Shown: piece by piece, positions 25,017 to 37,483 of the stretch | Layout of the letters: every line of letters begins with the position of its first letter | How positions within the stretch are numbered: the first letter of the stretch is position 1 | NCBI RefSeq assembly: GCF_921293095.1 | Contig: NW_025791658.1 | Span: forward strand, 9,176,001 to 9,240,000 | Direction: 5' to 3' | Length of the DNA: 64,000 nt | From: Ischnura elegans | Lineage: Eukaryota > Arthropoda > Insecta > Odonata > Coenagrionidae | Made by a program: the position numbers and the translations under genes | The notes under the pieces: generated by a model | Told to the model about the DNA's origin: nothing | The model's database searches: none | The model's input: the letters and a program-made list of their open reading frames with translations, nothing else

Positions 25017-25095
25017 GTCTTAAGTCTTATGTTCTCATTTTACTCATCTTCCACTCCCTGGGTTTGAGGTTTTTAAAGGTAAAATCTAATAAGTC

Positions 25096-25185
25096 CAACA
25101 GATTCAGGCTTCAATTGGTGGAAGTTAGACATATTTAAATAAATAAAAGATCGTAGCACTTTTCCACAAGAATTTTTAACTTGAC
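25096..25185 (-). repeat. Inverted Penelope terminal fragment
   Basis: About 90 bases nearly identical to 8600-8690 (GGTGGAAG, AGACATATTTAAATAAATAA, GTAGCACTTTTCC, AAGAATTTT). It lies opposite in direction to the Penelope coding region that starts just downstream. Partial inverted terminal copies at the 5' side are a known feature of Penelope elements. Confidence 0.55.
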
Positions 25186-25194
25186 TTGATCTCC

Positions 25195-26515
25195 CCTTTC
25201 TTGATTTAACTTTCTTGATCTCTCCATATCCATAGTTGGTGACAAACATGAATTTGGTGCATAAAGAAATCCTTGCTATAGCGATATAGTCATTCCAAGT
25301 GACTCATGTCATTCAACCTCACAGAAATTATCGTCATTTCATTCCATGTTGCATGGATTGGTTAATCTACCGTTATTTGTTGTGAATTTCAACTGTGAAC
25401 TTTCCATTATTAAATCAATTGCAGTTTCAAATGGCTATAGTGTAAAAATTATTACCAAAATGCTTCAGAGAAAGTGGAAAACGCGAGCCATCTCACAGCT
25501 TTGCACCCTTCCCCTCATCACAGAGAAATCTAAAAAATGGTGCCGGCTTTGTTTGTGGGGGATCTTTCAAAAAGGCTTGCTCGCAAATTCCCCAAAAATA
25601 AATTCAATGTTTCTTTCTATAACCCCTACACTCTCGGTGAAGTTTTGTGTCGTAACAAAGACAAAATAGATTCCATTCATCAATCTGGCATTTACAAAGT
25701 TAATTTTGAATCATGCAACATGTGTTACATCGGTCAAACAGGCAGAAGTTTCATTACCAGAATAAATGAACATAGAAGGTGGTGGAAAAATGGGGATGAA
25801 ACGTCACTTCTCGCCAAATACCTACTACAGACTTTGCATTGTTATAATTTTAAACCCGAAATTCTACATTTCGAAAGTAAGGGCAAAAGACTTGACGTTT
25901 TAGAGCAATTCGAAATTGTACTGAGTGATATGAATATGCTCATGAATGAAGAAGTGTTTTTTACCCACTCTCATCTCCTTGAGATACCCTACCCGAAAAC
26001 GAATGGTGAAATTCTTTCTTCACCCACGCCGTAACCGACCTCAACATCCATGGGGTGTTTCCCGTCCGCCCATTCTCTCCTCATATTGTTTGACCATTTT
26101 CTTTTGCTGGCAATTACCTCCCTTGCACACCTGCTAACTTTCACTCCTTCTCAACTAACCATAAGGGACTCCTCTCCCTTTCTGAAGACACGCGGCCTCT
26201 CGTTTTACCCTAACCCCCTTTTTTCACTCTTTTCAACCCCCTTCACGTTTTTTCTGTGGTTCTTCCCCACGTGTCGCCATTTTACAGTTATGACAGGAAC
26301 TTTCCTTCCAACGTGGGTTCCCCACATCCCGTAGTTGTATCTTTTTCCACGGTCTCTACTCTGTACCCGTTCATACCCCCTTCCTCAAACATGTGAAATC
26401 CTCCCCAACCTAACTCAAGGGTATAAAAGGGATTTTCAAATGTTTTGAAGTGTCTTGTACCAGATGATGGCTCAGTGATCCGAAACGCCTTGTACGCGTT
26501 AAAAATTCTTGTGGT
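25195..26515 (+). mobile_element. Penelope-like retroelement, 5'-truncated
   Basis: Contains the end of the Penelope RT/linker, a GIY-YIG endonuclease, a C/T-rich 3' untranslated region and a terminal block at 26455-26495 (ACCAGATGATGG, CCGAAACG) like the hammerhead motif at Penelope ends. Much of the same 3' sequence recurs inverted at 8.6-9.17 kb. Most of the RT is missing and the frame is broken. Confidence 0.7.
25240..26034 (+). pseudogene. Penelope polyprotein C-terminus with GIY-YIG nuclease
   Basis: The first frame reads HGLVNLPL, SIIKSIAVSNGYSVKII. Near 25538 the frame shifts to ALFVGDLSKRLARKFP, KFNVSFYNPYTLGEVL, then the nuclease: SGIYKVNF, CYIGQTGRSFITRINEH, LDVLEQFEI. GIY, the YIG triad, the R in RSF/TRINEH and the late E are all present, so the nuclease fold looks complete (about 110 residues). 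In Penelope elements this domain nicks the target for primed reverse transcription. The frameshift and absent RT core make this copy a fossil. The stop is at 26032-26034. Confidence 0.75.
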
Positions 26516-26540
26516 AAAAACTCTATGTAAATCTTGTACG

Positions 26541-28583
26541 ATGATACTTTCCCAAAACGCCGTGTTAATAAGTAACTATCCTTGAAAATTTACATTTCTT
26601 TTGTTTTTTTCTTCTGTCACAGATTAAATCTAACCAACTCAAAATTTATGGCAACGCATAGTATAAGGCTAAAATCATGTTTTTAAATTATAAACTGATA
26701 GAGATTTGTTGGTTTGCTTAATTATTGAGATCCTGTGACGTGAAAATTGAATGAAATGAGTTGAGTGAACGAGAGAGAGGAAGGAGGAGAAGAGAATTTT
26801 TAGGCAAAATAGAAGGGAGTAGGCCGTGTTGTGAATTGAAGATTACGGGAAGGGGTCCATGAAGGGAGGAAGACCGCGAGAATACGTCGTAAATACTCCA
26901 TGGAAAACTAGCAGAATTCTGAAATAAAAACAAAAAAGTGTATCTGCATTTGAAAAGTAAGCATGGACGTGAACTCTCTTTACATGCGGATGAATACCGG
27001 AGAGGTGGATACCTCAAAACGGTGGAATACGTGAAACTGCTGCGTATGATTCCATTTAAACTTTAGATTTATTATCGTAGTACCAATATTGATGCGAGTA
27101 ATAATTAATGATCGTAATAATGTGACATGGCTGGAATAGTGGTCCCAGCTTTCGCTTAGCTCCCAGCTAGATCCATCTCTTCATCTATAGACCCTCTCTA
27201 CATCTCTTCATCTATAGACTGTCCCCTGTTCCCTCTCCTAATACAAAAGTGGAGGAGTCTGGTGGATGGGGAGCGCTTCCCATAAGGGTGGGAGGGTCCC
27301 GCCGTCAATATCTCCAGGAGCGAAGCTGTGCACTGCGAGGAGGAAGTTCCGAAAAGTTTGATCGAATCAAACGCTCTTTAGGTGGCGGCACTCTGCGAGG
27401 GGGGGGTGGGTTGCGGGGAAGAATGAGCCGAAGCAAGGGGGAAAATGCGGAAAAACGCGGAGCGCTGCATAATATATTTGGTGGGGGTTCCATCCCTTCG
27501 TTGCAGCGTCGGACGAGATCGCAAATTGCTGCTCCACGCCTTCCTGCCTCGTCTCTCGTCACCGTCTTCGCCTTCCCTAACCAGCCATCCCCACAGCAGC
27601 GTCGCCATCGAGTCATTAAACCTTCCGGGTGCGGGCAGTTTTAATCTCAATAAATGCTCGCGGGTGCCACGATTCACCTCCAAGGCGGGGAGGATCTTAT
27701 GCGTGGCGCGGAAAGGTCTCGGCAATCAGGAAAGCTCACTGAACTCTTTATAGCTCAATTTAAGGCTTTCCTTGCCCTGAAAAAATGGTTACAATGATAT
27801 TATTAGTTTTATAGTGCTTCATCTCATTGCTCTCTCGTATTACTTGCATGATTCGTCCCAGACAAATAAACCTATCATCTCTATCAACTAAATTTCCTGA
27901 GAGGAGTATCAAAAATCTCGTCACCAGTTATTTTTGCACTTTTTCATTTATGATGCAAATACGTGTATAAGATATTATTGAGACATTTTTGATGGTCTCT
28001 GTTTTTGCTGCCAATTATTTACTCTCAGTTGTAAACGTATCTTTTATCTTATTGAGTATCAATGAATCAACTTTTCTTGTTCATCTTTTTTTTTACCTTG
28101 AATGGGTTCCTTAGTGTTACAAACATTTTTTATGGAAATACTGGGAATGTTGCTAATTAAAACCTATTTTTAAAATTATCAACGTAAATGCTAGGATTCT
28201 TCAACAGATGTATTGTTAATTAAACCCTTTTTTCGGTAGTTTTTCCGTCCATTTCGAATTTCTCCGAGAAGATTTCTGGAAAGGTCATTGAACTCTTAAT
28301 ATTGCCCAATATATAAGACTTAGAATGCCCTCCTAAAAAGTGATTTTATGATTTTTTTAGTTTTATATTACCTACTTCTGCTCCTTTCTCCCTTGCGTCA
28401 TCACTTTTACAATTCGCCCCCAAAACTTAAAACCCACCATCCCCTGTCTTTCCGCCAACTGCATGTTCCGAAAGGAGTTTCTATGAAAATTTTACGTCAC
28501 AAATCTTTCTAATACTTGTTAATTTATGCATCAAATATACCTATGGGGATTTTATGAAGCATTTTTCATGGTTTTATGGCTCA
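26541..28583. other. Intergenic DNA, no gene seen
   Basis: The block 27240-27760 is GC-rich with overlapping arginine- and glycine-rich frames on both strands, a composition effect. I see no domain, splice structure or transposon end. Confidence 0.35.
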
Positions 28584-28813
28584 TTAACTCTTTATAACCC
28601 AATTTTTATCCTAAGCAACATCAAAAATGTTAAGCATTTCAGCTCTATTTAGGAGATATCTAAACTAAACATTATTTTGGAGTGTAAATTTTAATGACGA
28701 AATATTAAGCTGCCAGGATATTTATCATTGAGTGTAAAATTTTTAAGTTTTCAACATGAAAATTCTTGAAATTTGATTTCTCCCAGAAACAGCTCAGAGT
28801 TATTAAAGGTTAA
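28584..28813. repeat. piggyBac-like MITE, copy 1
   Basis: TTAA at 28584-28587 and 28810-28813 bound a short element whose ends are inverted relatives (CTCTTTATAACCC on the left, CCTTTAATAACTC read inward from the right). TTAA duplication plus CCCTTTATAACCC-like ends point to piggyBac-type transposition. Two more copies are at 52.6 and 53.3 kb. Non-coding. Confidence 0.6.
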
Positions 28814-28954
28814 TCATAGTTGTACGTGTTTATGCCCCAAGTGTATCGCAATATCAAATATTTTTTCAGCTGGTTTTCCGTCCATTTCGTATTTTCCGCA
28901 GTGGCATTCAGGAGAGATGCTTAAACTTATTATTGCACAATGTGAGGTTTTTAC

Positions 28955-29710
28955 TAGGGATGAGTCGATTCCACTTTTTTTCGATTCCGATTCCAATTCC
29001 GATTCCTTCAAATCGATTCCCGATTCTCGATTCCGATTCCATCGATTCTTGTTCCTTCTAACAGGTGGGATTTTGATTTATCTGTAGCATTGCTGTCATT
29101 AAAATTTAAGAATTGAATGGAATAAAATAACTAGGGATGGACAGATCCAGGATTTTTGGAGCCTCATCTTTCGAATCGGATATTTACGATTCCAAAAGCA
29201 TTTTCAAATTCCTGCCATTAAACAAAGTCATTATTCAAGTTTATTCTGGGTACATATAATTAATGGAATTCTTTTTAGATTTTCGTACACATTTTAATAT
29301 CTTTATAAAATAAAAATCTTTTTTATAGGCTTTCAACTTGTTTTTTTTTTTAAACATCTGTACATGCTCAGGACCTAAACTGTTATGCTTGGGTTTGGAA
29401 ATGAAAATAGGAAAAATCTTAGGATGAACCACTGACCAGTGGCATAGCAAGAGGACCCCCCAAAATATAAAAACACAATTACTTTCCCTCATAAAAGGAA
29501 ACAAAATATTTAAAAATCATGGAATTACAAAAATGAAATAAATGAATCTTTGAAAAATGAACCTTTTTCTTCTATGAAGGGTGTTAAAATTACTTTGAAA
29601 CCCTCTCCTTTGTACCCTGTTGTTTAAAAATTTTCCCCCTGGTTTTGGACCACCCCTTAACAAAATTCCTGGCTACCCCCTTGCCTTCGACTGAATTCAA
29701 ATTTTCCTCT
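28955..29710 (+). repeat. Composite dispersed repeat, copy 1
   Basis: About 700 bases recur inverted at 46005-46687. It begins TAGGGATGAGTCGATTCC and has a GATTCC-rich tract at 28968-29048, then a second start-like block TAGGGATGGACAGATCC near 29133. It ends in a nested MITE-like piece (about 29440-29690) whose tips, read inward, are CAAGGGGGTAGCCAGGAA and CCACTGACCAGTGGCATAGC. TAGGG and CAGGGG starts suggest hAT-type non-autonomous elements. Non-coding. Confidence 0.5.
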
Positions 29711-32700
29711 AGCATATTTCCCCCGAATTTTATTTTCTCATTGCATACCGACTTGTGTTTTACCCGAAAATGCTTCAGTATGGTGAGGTGGATTTAGCAC
29801 ATCCTCGCGATAATTTATGCCACAGTGCACGCACACGGCACTCATTGGTTCTCCTTATCTCAATGGAAATGTTTAAACACAATGAAAGACATTTTTATCG
29901 GTGTATCATTAAATTAAATTGCAACTGCGCAATCAGCAACACAATAAACAGTATTTGAAACGGCATCAACGTCACGTGCGACGAGGTGCTCCACCGCTCA
30001 GCATGAGGAAGGGGTGGGCAGCAGAAGCGCGTAATCAGTAAAGTCTAATTGTAGAATTGTAGATAGAAAACTGAGTGGCAATCAATTACAGCTGAAAAAT
30101 AAACTGTAATATCGTCAGGAATGCGTCTCGTTTGGTCTAATTCTTTTTTAAATCTCGTGCATTTCATTTAATTGTCGAAGCTATCGAGATATCTTCGGGC
30201 CCAGAGTGTCACTCTCCTAGCATTTGTCGTCTAGAAACGGAGAACTGAAGCAGGTAGGCCAAAAAAAGGTCAGTTGGTGAGACGAGGTAGAGATTAAACA
30301 CGCTTCAGTTGTTTTCTTGTGATTTAATATTTTCCTTAGAAGACAAATTATTTATGGTCCAATGTATGAAAATGTATTTTGTTTCACGCGACTGATTATA
30401 GGCTATATCCTCCAATTCTGTAAGAGCAATGAGAATCATAGTCACAATTTTGTAAAAAACTAAAACCTAATGGTCGTTCTTTGGAGGGAAAACAATTGAA
30501 CAGACAGATTTTTCGGGCGCCTTGAGGACTACATAAAAAAAGGGGACAGAAAGAAGTATAAACTCCCATCTTTAAACTCCCATCATAAACTTCTTTGTCA
30601 ATAGTTTTGCGTGAAGTACGGTAGCCGCAGAGAAAGTTTACAAGATGTAATAGATTCATAATTTAAGTATTCATTTCACCCTATAAAACTCTCTCATTCG
30701 TTAGGATTCGTTAATTCGTTAGGATACCTGTGTCCCTGCTTGAGGTATCACTCGTGCAAGCGCTGTTCAGTAGACTTTGAAGCACGAGACGTGTATATAT
30801 TTAAGGCGATGGATTTTTATGGAGTCCGAAGTGATGGAATAATATTCAAAGCCGATCAAGCCATGCAATGCGGTGAGTTGAATGGATAATGCGCATTTTA
30901 CAGTGAGAGAAACGGAATTTATTCGTGAGAAGCCTTTTAAGTTAGGGTATACTTTCCTTACGAAGGATAGCCTTGAGCGTGGCTTGGAGTTCCCGTAGAG
31001 TTATGTGGCGTGGGGTGTTTATGTGAGGGAAGCAAAGGTTTCTCGTCCATCAGGCGTCATCCATTCGAGTTTTATATTTTATGGCGATGCAGACTTCTCT
31101 CGGTTCTCTAACAGTTTTAAAATCTAGCGGTTTGAATAGGAACTCCGCCTTTTTTTCTCCGGTCTCGTTAAATGTCGACCCTCATCGTTCACCTCAGGCC
31201 TCGCAAAGTTTCGATTTGTAAACTGTTCCCATCAACTTTAAACGGTTCATGGTAAAAGATTTTTATCCTTATTTGAGATACCTTTAGTGCTATGCTTTGT
31301 GGCTATGCCATTTAAAAACTAATTTTCTGGCATCTTGATCTTACGCAATTAAAAGTCATGTTTCAAATTGTCGTTTGATGGTCTAAATGTGTTTTTTAAT
31401 TGGTTTTTGCAGATTCTGGCTCTGATTGTTATTGTTTTATGAAATCCAGTTTGATAAACTACACCGGTATAGTACTGCGAAAGCATGTTTATTATCATGT
31501 ATTACGATACAGATAATAAAAGTGTCCTTTCGACGAATTAATATAAATAAGAAGTGAACTTGCTAAGATTTCTGTGAAGTGTTCTGTATTGCACGATAAG
31601 GAGTTATTGACGCTGATGCAGGAGGATTAGTATCCTTGTGTGTGAAGAAAAAGTCTAAGGGATGATACGAGGAAATTACACAGATCCAACACCATTTAAG
31701 TGCAAGTTTAGCGGACAATTACTCATTGTTAAAAACTATGGTTTCATAGCCATAAATTTGAGCAGCATAATATTCTGCTATGGAATGACTTATTAAGGAT
31801 TATGGGCCTGGATGATCTTCTCCCTAAAAAAGTTGCGCGGATGCTCGGTGGTACGATTATATTTCCCTAACATTGAATATTTGCATTGGACGTAAATTTT
31901 CAAGTTACTTTTGTGCAACATATAACTAAGGTTGAAAATTATCTACTTACCTAATTATTTAATGCTATATCATCTGGATACATTATTTGCTCATGTATAA
32001 CTAAGGTTTTAAGGTAGAGAGAGATACTTAGTTTTCTACAGTTTTTTGTGGAATTTAGGGTATGATACAGGATCGTGAGATAATAAAACCTCCTGCTGCC
32101 ACAATATCAGACGCTTAATCTAATTGAGGGGCGTGAGAAGTCGAGGAGTACGAGGGATTTTTATCTAAACAGAATTAATTGTAGAAATTGAATTTAAAAA
32201 TACATAAAAACTTGGTGGCCAAGGAATTCGAGTGAGTCTCTTCTCTGTGTAAACATGGAGTGGAAAAGGGGATCGGGATCGCCGAGGGGACCACGGCTTA
32301 ACCATGAGAAAAAAATAAAAGAAATAGACTGCAAAACAGAGAGATTTAAAAATTCCCTCGTTCTATCAAGGATAGCAACGTAGTCTCAATTGAAAGGATT
32401 AATGGCAACGCTCGCTAGGATCACTCATTGCATGTTTTTTCGTAGTTTTAACCTTGCATGTATTTGCTCTAGGAATTACTAACCATTAGCATTTTTTTTA
32501 TGAATAAACATGTATATTTTTCTAGTGTGCGTAATATTTCTATGACCGTGTGGTGTGCATGTGGCGGTCCTCTTGCATGCTGCATGTTGGTGATTGGTCA
32601 CCCCCTGCCAAACACCTTATAGGTGGCTCGCAGGGATCATGTAGATGTAGAACTCTGTTTAGAAAAAAAGTCACGTGTACCCATTGGCTTCTCAGTTCTC

Positions 32701-34124
32701 ACCCCTTCAATTGTTGTCGAAAGTGGTTTTCACCGCTTGATAGTCGTTATCTCACCGTTTGACCGAAAATATTTGGAATGCTGAATGCTCGCCAACATTT
32801 TCATTGGACCCTTTACTTCCCTCCAATTCTCCCAGCTATGTGCGCGATACAGTTACATTTATTACCGGGTGAATGTACAGGATCTGAAAGGGGGCGTTAG
32901 TGCTTCTTAATTTGAAAGTGTAATAGGCTCTAAGGTGCGAAAAACACGACGTGACGGGTGGAGAGAGAAGGTAAGGGAATTTTTATCCATTTTTTTCATT
33001 CATTTGAGCCACGAATTGTTTTAAAAATTCTCCCTTTTTAATTGAATATTTGCTTTATTTTTGGACCCGACTCGAGCAAACGCGAAGTATATATTTTTTT
33101 CCACCGCCTTCGGGAGTGAAGCATTATTTTACTTTACTTGAATTGTTCATGAAACTTATATTTTTTGCCGAAAATATTTGCAATTCTTTGCAATTTTTTT
33201 TATTTTACACTACTTGAATTATTCATGGAACTTATATATTTTGGCCGGAAATATTTGCAATTCTTTGGGGCTCAAACCTTGAGGGTTGTGCGCGGAATTT
33301 CTATGAGACCTGTTGCTTTTTCCTGAGCAAGAACTTCCCGTTCAAATAGTGTTAAGTTAAAAATAATGCAAAAGTTTGAAAGCGCCGGAGAGCCATTAAG
33401 ATTTATGGTCGATAATTCATTACATAAAATTGTGCGAGAATAACAATTTTACTATTTTATTTTGTACATAACAAAGCTGCAGTAATATTGCGCGATATAT
33501 TTTTCAAGTTAAGAGTACCTTTCCCTGGCGCCCATAATGAATTATCCTTCACATTATATTGTCGACCTCATATTTTTTCCATTCTTTCCCGACTTATTCA
33601 AATTCACATTTCCACTTTCATAATCAATGCCTTTTTCACTAAATTTTGGAGGAAATGTTACGCTGTTTGCCACCTTTTAGATAACTGCGTGTTTCTGTAT
33701 ATTCGAAATTTGTTGCCCCCAAAGCGTTGCATAAAACAAATAACTTTGAAAGCTGTCACGCACATGGGTGCAAATTTACTCTAAGATTGAAATTCTCCCT
33801 GAAAATATCACTTAGCTCATACGGGATTCGAACTCAAAGCTCCAAGTTACCGGTCGGGTGAACTTATAGTTATGCCAACAAGGCATCTTCTTCCAAGGCG
33901 AATCTCAAATCGAGACATCCGAGTACGAATCCCGGTTAAACCAAATGATTTTCTCATGCTTAGTTACATCCTTGGTTTAAATTTTTACCCCATCTTTTTC
34001 TTTTGCTTCCTGTAATTTAATATTGCGTTATTTCGTGTTGCCTTGACGTTGAATGTGGATCTCATTTTGGAGTTGTACTATTCCTTCTGATTGCTCCTCA
34101 CCGTGCGATATTTTTTCCATATCT
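29711..34124. other. Intergenic DNA, no gene seen (4.4 kb)
   Basis: No gene recognised. The only structured item is the tRNA-like segment at 33815-33890, listed separately. A 65-bp imperfect direct repeat (TTACTTGAATTGTTCATG and TATTTGCAATTCTTTG) spans about 33130-33265. Confidence 0.35.
33815..33890 (-). repeat. tRNA-like SINE head, degenerate
   Basis: On the minus strand, TTGGCATAACTATAAG is box-A-like and GAGTTCGAATCCCGTATG is a good box B, about 35 bases apart. The stems do not form a full cloverleaf, so this is read as a degenerate SINE head rather than a tRNA gene. Confidence 0.35.
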
Positions 34125-34136
34125 ATGTTTTATACT
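34125..34136. repeat. 12-bp LINE target-site duplication, left copy
   Basis: ATGTTTTATACT, repeated exactly at 36302-36313. Confidence 0.75.
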
Positions 34137-36301
34137 CAACGTAACGTAAGATTCAAAAGACTTATGAAAGTTAGAAAGGCGAAGAAATGGAACGTAGAAG
34201 CCCTGAAGGGAAGTATGAGGAGAGAATATCAGGAGCTAGTGGACATTAGTATAAGGGCAATTGAAAGTACCAAGACGGTAGAGGAAAGATGGGATAATAT
34301 AAAAAAGGGAATAGTCAAAGCGGCGGAGAAGTCAATTGGTTACGTTGACAGTAGAAGGATAAAGAAGCCGTGGATAACGGAGGCAATGGTAAATGAAATG
34401 GAGGAGAGGAGGAAGTGGAAAACGTGGACACAGAACAGGGCAAAAGAATGTATAGGGAATTGAATAATCGATTACGACGTGAAACTAAGAGGGCAAGGGA
34501 GGCTTGGTGGAAAAGACAGTGCGAGGAAATGGAAAAGTTCCAGAAGGATGGAGAAGTAGGCGCGTTGTACGCCAAAGTTAAGTCGATATCGGTCGGCAAA
34601 AGAGGACAAGCCATGTCTAAAATTAAGGCTAAAGATGGGAGGATGCTAACCGAGCGAGAAGAGGTACAGGGTAGGTGGAAGGAATACGTGGAGGACCTGT
34701 ATGACGGAACGAACAGACCAGAGAGAATGACTCTAGAGGAGGAAAGTGCAGTGGAGGAGGATAATCTTGGGCCGGAGATATTAGATTCAGAAATAGAGAG
34801 ATCACTCCGTGATATGAAGGCTAGGAAAGCAGTAGGCGTGTACAACATCCCGTGTGAGCTTCTGAAGAATCTAGGGAAGGAAGGTAAGAAAAGGTTTTTC
34901 GAACTAGTGCGCAAGATCTATGAGGAGGGATGTTGGCCGGAGGATTTCGTGGAGACGGTTTTAATTCCGCTTCCGAAAAAGAAGAAAGCTGTGGAATGCG
35001 GAGATTATAGGACTATCAGCCTAATATCCCATGCGGCTAAAGTAGTGCTGAGGATATTGAACAGACGAATTGAGGCGAGGGCAAACGAGTATTTGGGCGA
35101 AGATCAGTTTGGTTTCAGAAAAGGGAAGTCAACTCGTGATGCAATAGCAATAATGAGGGCCCTCGTGGAGAGGAACCTAGAATATGAGCAGGACGTATAT
35201 GTGTGTTTCGTGGATTTTGAAAAAGCGTTTGATAGGGTGAACTGGGTAAAGTTAATGGATATACTCAAGAGAATAGGTGTAGACGGGAGGGATAGACGAC
35301 AGATTTGTAATCTGTATATGGCCCAGACTGCGCAAGTGAGGATAGCGGACGGAGAATCTGGGTGGGCAAGCATTGGCCGAGGTGTGAGGCAAGGCTGTCC
35401 TCTATCGCCACTGCTCTTTAACGTGTATGCTGAAGAGATGGTAAGGGAAGCGTGGGATGAGTTAGAAGCTGGGATAAAAGTGGGAGGAATGATGTTCAAA
35501 TCAGTGAGATTCGCGGATGACCAGGCGTTGATCAGTCAGTCAGCAAGGGGGCTTCAGGCCCTAGTGGATGCGTTATACGAACGTTGCGAGGAGTTTGGGA
35601 TGAGGATTAATCACAAGAAAACTAAGGTAATGCGGTTTTGTAAAGCATCACGAGCGAGGAATGTGAGACTCAAGATAAAGGTGGGTGGTGAAAAACTTGA
35701 GCAGGTTGAGCAATACAACTATTTAGGCAGTACGTTAGAGGAAAATGGATACAGTAGTAAGGGCATCAGGAAGAGAATAGCATTAGCAAAGGAGGCGTTC
35801 ATGATCAGGAAGGAGCTTCTGAGAGGATCGTTGTTTAAGAGTTTAAAGAAAAGGTTAGTGAAGAGTTTGGTTTGGAGTGTAGCTCTCTACGGTGCGGAAA
35901 CGTGGACTCTGAGGAAAGAAGACGAGAGAAGATTGGAGGCGTTCGAGATGTGGGTATGGAGAAGAATGGAGAGGGTAAAATGGACGGAGAGGTAAAGGAA
36001 CGACGAAGTGCTTGATATGGTTGGCGAGGAGAGAACGCTTTTAGATGAGATATGCAGGAGACAGAAGGTTTGGATGGAGTTAGTGCTTAGCGGTGAGGGG
36101 ATGTTGAAAATGGTTTTGGAGGGTAGAATGTTGGGGAAACTAGGGAGGGGAAGGAAAAGAATAGGATTTTTAGATAGGTTGAAAGAGAGTAGGCCTTACT
36201 GTGAATTAAAGAAGGCAGTGCTGGAAGGAAAGGGAGGCTCCCAGATCACCTCTTTAGCATCCATGGAAACCTACCTTAATCGGTAGAATACTATAATAAT
36301 A
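34137..36301 (+). mobile_element. RTE-type LINE insertion, 5'-truncated
   Basis: A 2,165-bp insert bounded by exact 12-bp repeats (ATGTTTTATACT), as expected from target-primed reverse transcription. It ends in a short TAATAATAAT tail. The 3' end matches the small insert at 57591-57711. The 5' endonuclease region is missing. The RT is long and mostly open. Confidence 0.8.
34147..36286 (+). pseudogene. RTE-type reverse transcriptase, one frameshift and one stop
   Basis: The first frame (to about 34420) ends KPWITEAMVNEMEERRKWK. A frameshift leads to NVDTEQGKRMYRELNNR. The RT motifs follow: ETVLIPLPKKKKA, GDYRTISLIS, DQFGFRKGKSTRDAI, YVCFVDFEKAFDRVNW, GRGVRQGCPLSPLLFNVY and VRFADDQALIS, with the FADD catalytic pair. 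The thumb region contains QVEQYNYLGSTL, and the C-terminus SLVWSVALYGAETWTL and WVWRRMERVKWTER. A TAA at 35993-35995 interrupts the frame, which resumes unchanged (NDEVLDMVGEERTLL) to a second stop at 36286. Only two lesions in more than 2 kb suggest a fairly young copy. The assignment to RTE rather than a sister clade is by motif recognition. Confidence 0.75.
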
Positions 36302-36313
36302 ATGTTTTATACT
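36302..36313. repeat. 12-bp LINE target-site duplication, right copy
   Basis: ATGTTTTATACT, matching 34125-34136. Confidence 0.75.
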
Positions 36314-37475
36314 GAAACTTTTTGCGCTGCCGAATTCTTTTTCTCTCAGTTCCTTTTGACCCAGGCAAAATTAAATTTAATTATCTTAGAGAACTGAACT
36401 TTCGTGTGAACATTTTCAGCCGGCTTGTCCTTTTTTAGCAGAATAATGGTGTCCCATTGTTCCCACATTGTCGATTTTTCGGGGAACTATGGAGTGTATG
36501 TTGATAGTGTTCCAGTCTTTTGATTGGAAGCTTTTTGACTTGAGCAGAAACCTGCCGTTAGGGGGAAAAACATGAGAAAAAAAGTCAAAGATTAATATCA
36601 AATACGTAAAAGAATTCTGCCCTCTGGTGTACCTACACTGTAAGAGGCAGCGTTTTTATACGTACCAAAGTTAAATATTAAATACTCTGTGAGCAATCAG
36701 TAAGTGTCATGCAATTGAAATTTGTTACACATAAGGAAAAGTTTTCCCTGTGTTATGTAGTGGGCATTTAGTTGCTTAATTTTTCGTATTTCTGTGAATT
36801 AATTGCGGCTTACCCAACGTAATGTTTCTGCAAATTACCTAGCTGCTACCTACGTAATTCTCATGTATGCTGCTAAATAGTGAATGATTTCCTGAGGAGG
36901 GGGATCATTTGGGAAAATTATCTCCGAATCTCACTTTTGCTATTATTTATTCGACCAGCTTTGAAAAATCATTTGAAGTACTTACTGAAAATGACATTCA
37001 TATGTGTGTAGGTGATTTAGCCGTTGCAGAAAAACGTGTGTTTGTGTCAAGTTTATATTGTTTGTGTATATTGATCTCCCAAATCAAAGAAAAAGAAGAT
37101 CGTGGGGTGCAGTATTTATTTAATTGCTCTCTATCTAGGAAGTACCGTTTTTAAGCAGGCTTTTTGTCTTCTATTTCGTTAAAGCTACTTGGAGCTTGTA
37201 TTCACATAACTTGGCCCTTATTTTTCGCAATTCTGAAAAATAAGGGCCGGCCTAAGGGACAGGCGAAGGAGAAATCTTATGTACATTCATTTTGGAAATA
37301 AATCCAAGAAGGAGGGTATAAAATAATAATGTAATATAGGTATTTAATGTAAAAATTTATGTTCATAAAAAATTACATTCATATTAAATGGCAAATATTA
37401 TAGAAACAATGTGAAAGCGAGCGAATAAAAGTAATTGAGGAATGATTGATGATGATAACACAAAGCATGAAAAGA
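36314..37475. other. Intergenic DNA, no gene seen
   Basis: A short inverted repeat (TTGGCCCTTATTTTTCGCAA against AAATAAGGGCCG) lies at about 37211-37250. Nothing else recognised. Confidence 0.35.
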
Positions 37476-37483
37476 ATACACAT
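37476..37483. repeat. 8-bp target-site duplication, left copy
   Basis: ATACACAT, matching ATATACAT at 40125-40132 in 7 of 8 positions. Confidence 0.65.

Larger units (their letters stand above)
22880..25085 (-). mobile_element. CR1/L2-type LINE, 5'-truncated
   Basis: A minus-strand LINE with reverse transcriptase (RT), the family-typical C-terminal domain, a 3' untranslated region with a 33-bp tandem repeat, and a short (ATT)n-like 3' tip near 22885-22900. The endonuclease is missing: the copy starts within the region just before the RT at about 25085, next to a Penelope fragment. A frameshift splits the protein. I saw no target-site duplication. Confidence 0.7.

Noticed and set aside
25680-25960. 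GIY-YIG homing endonuclease of an intron or bacterium
   Set aside because: The upstream residues (SKRLARKFP, NVSFYNPYTLGEVL) are the Penelope linker, so the domain belongs to a Penelope polyprotein.
27249-27753. Four overlapping arginine- and glycine-rich frames
   Set aside because: High GC leaves several frames open on both strands. No domain, splice site pattern or start context supports any of them.
34315-34914. A serine/leucine-rich 199-residue minus-strand frame
   Set aside because: It is the antisense shadow of the RTE reverse transcriptase.
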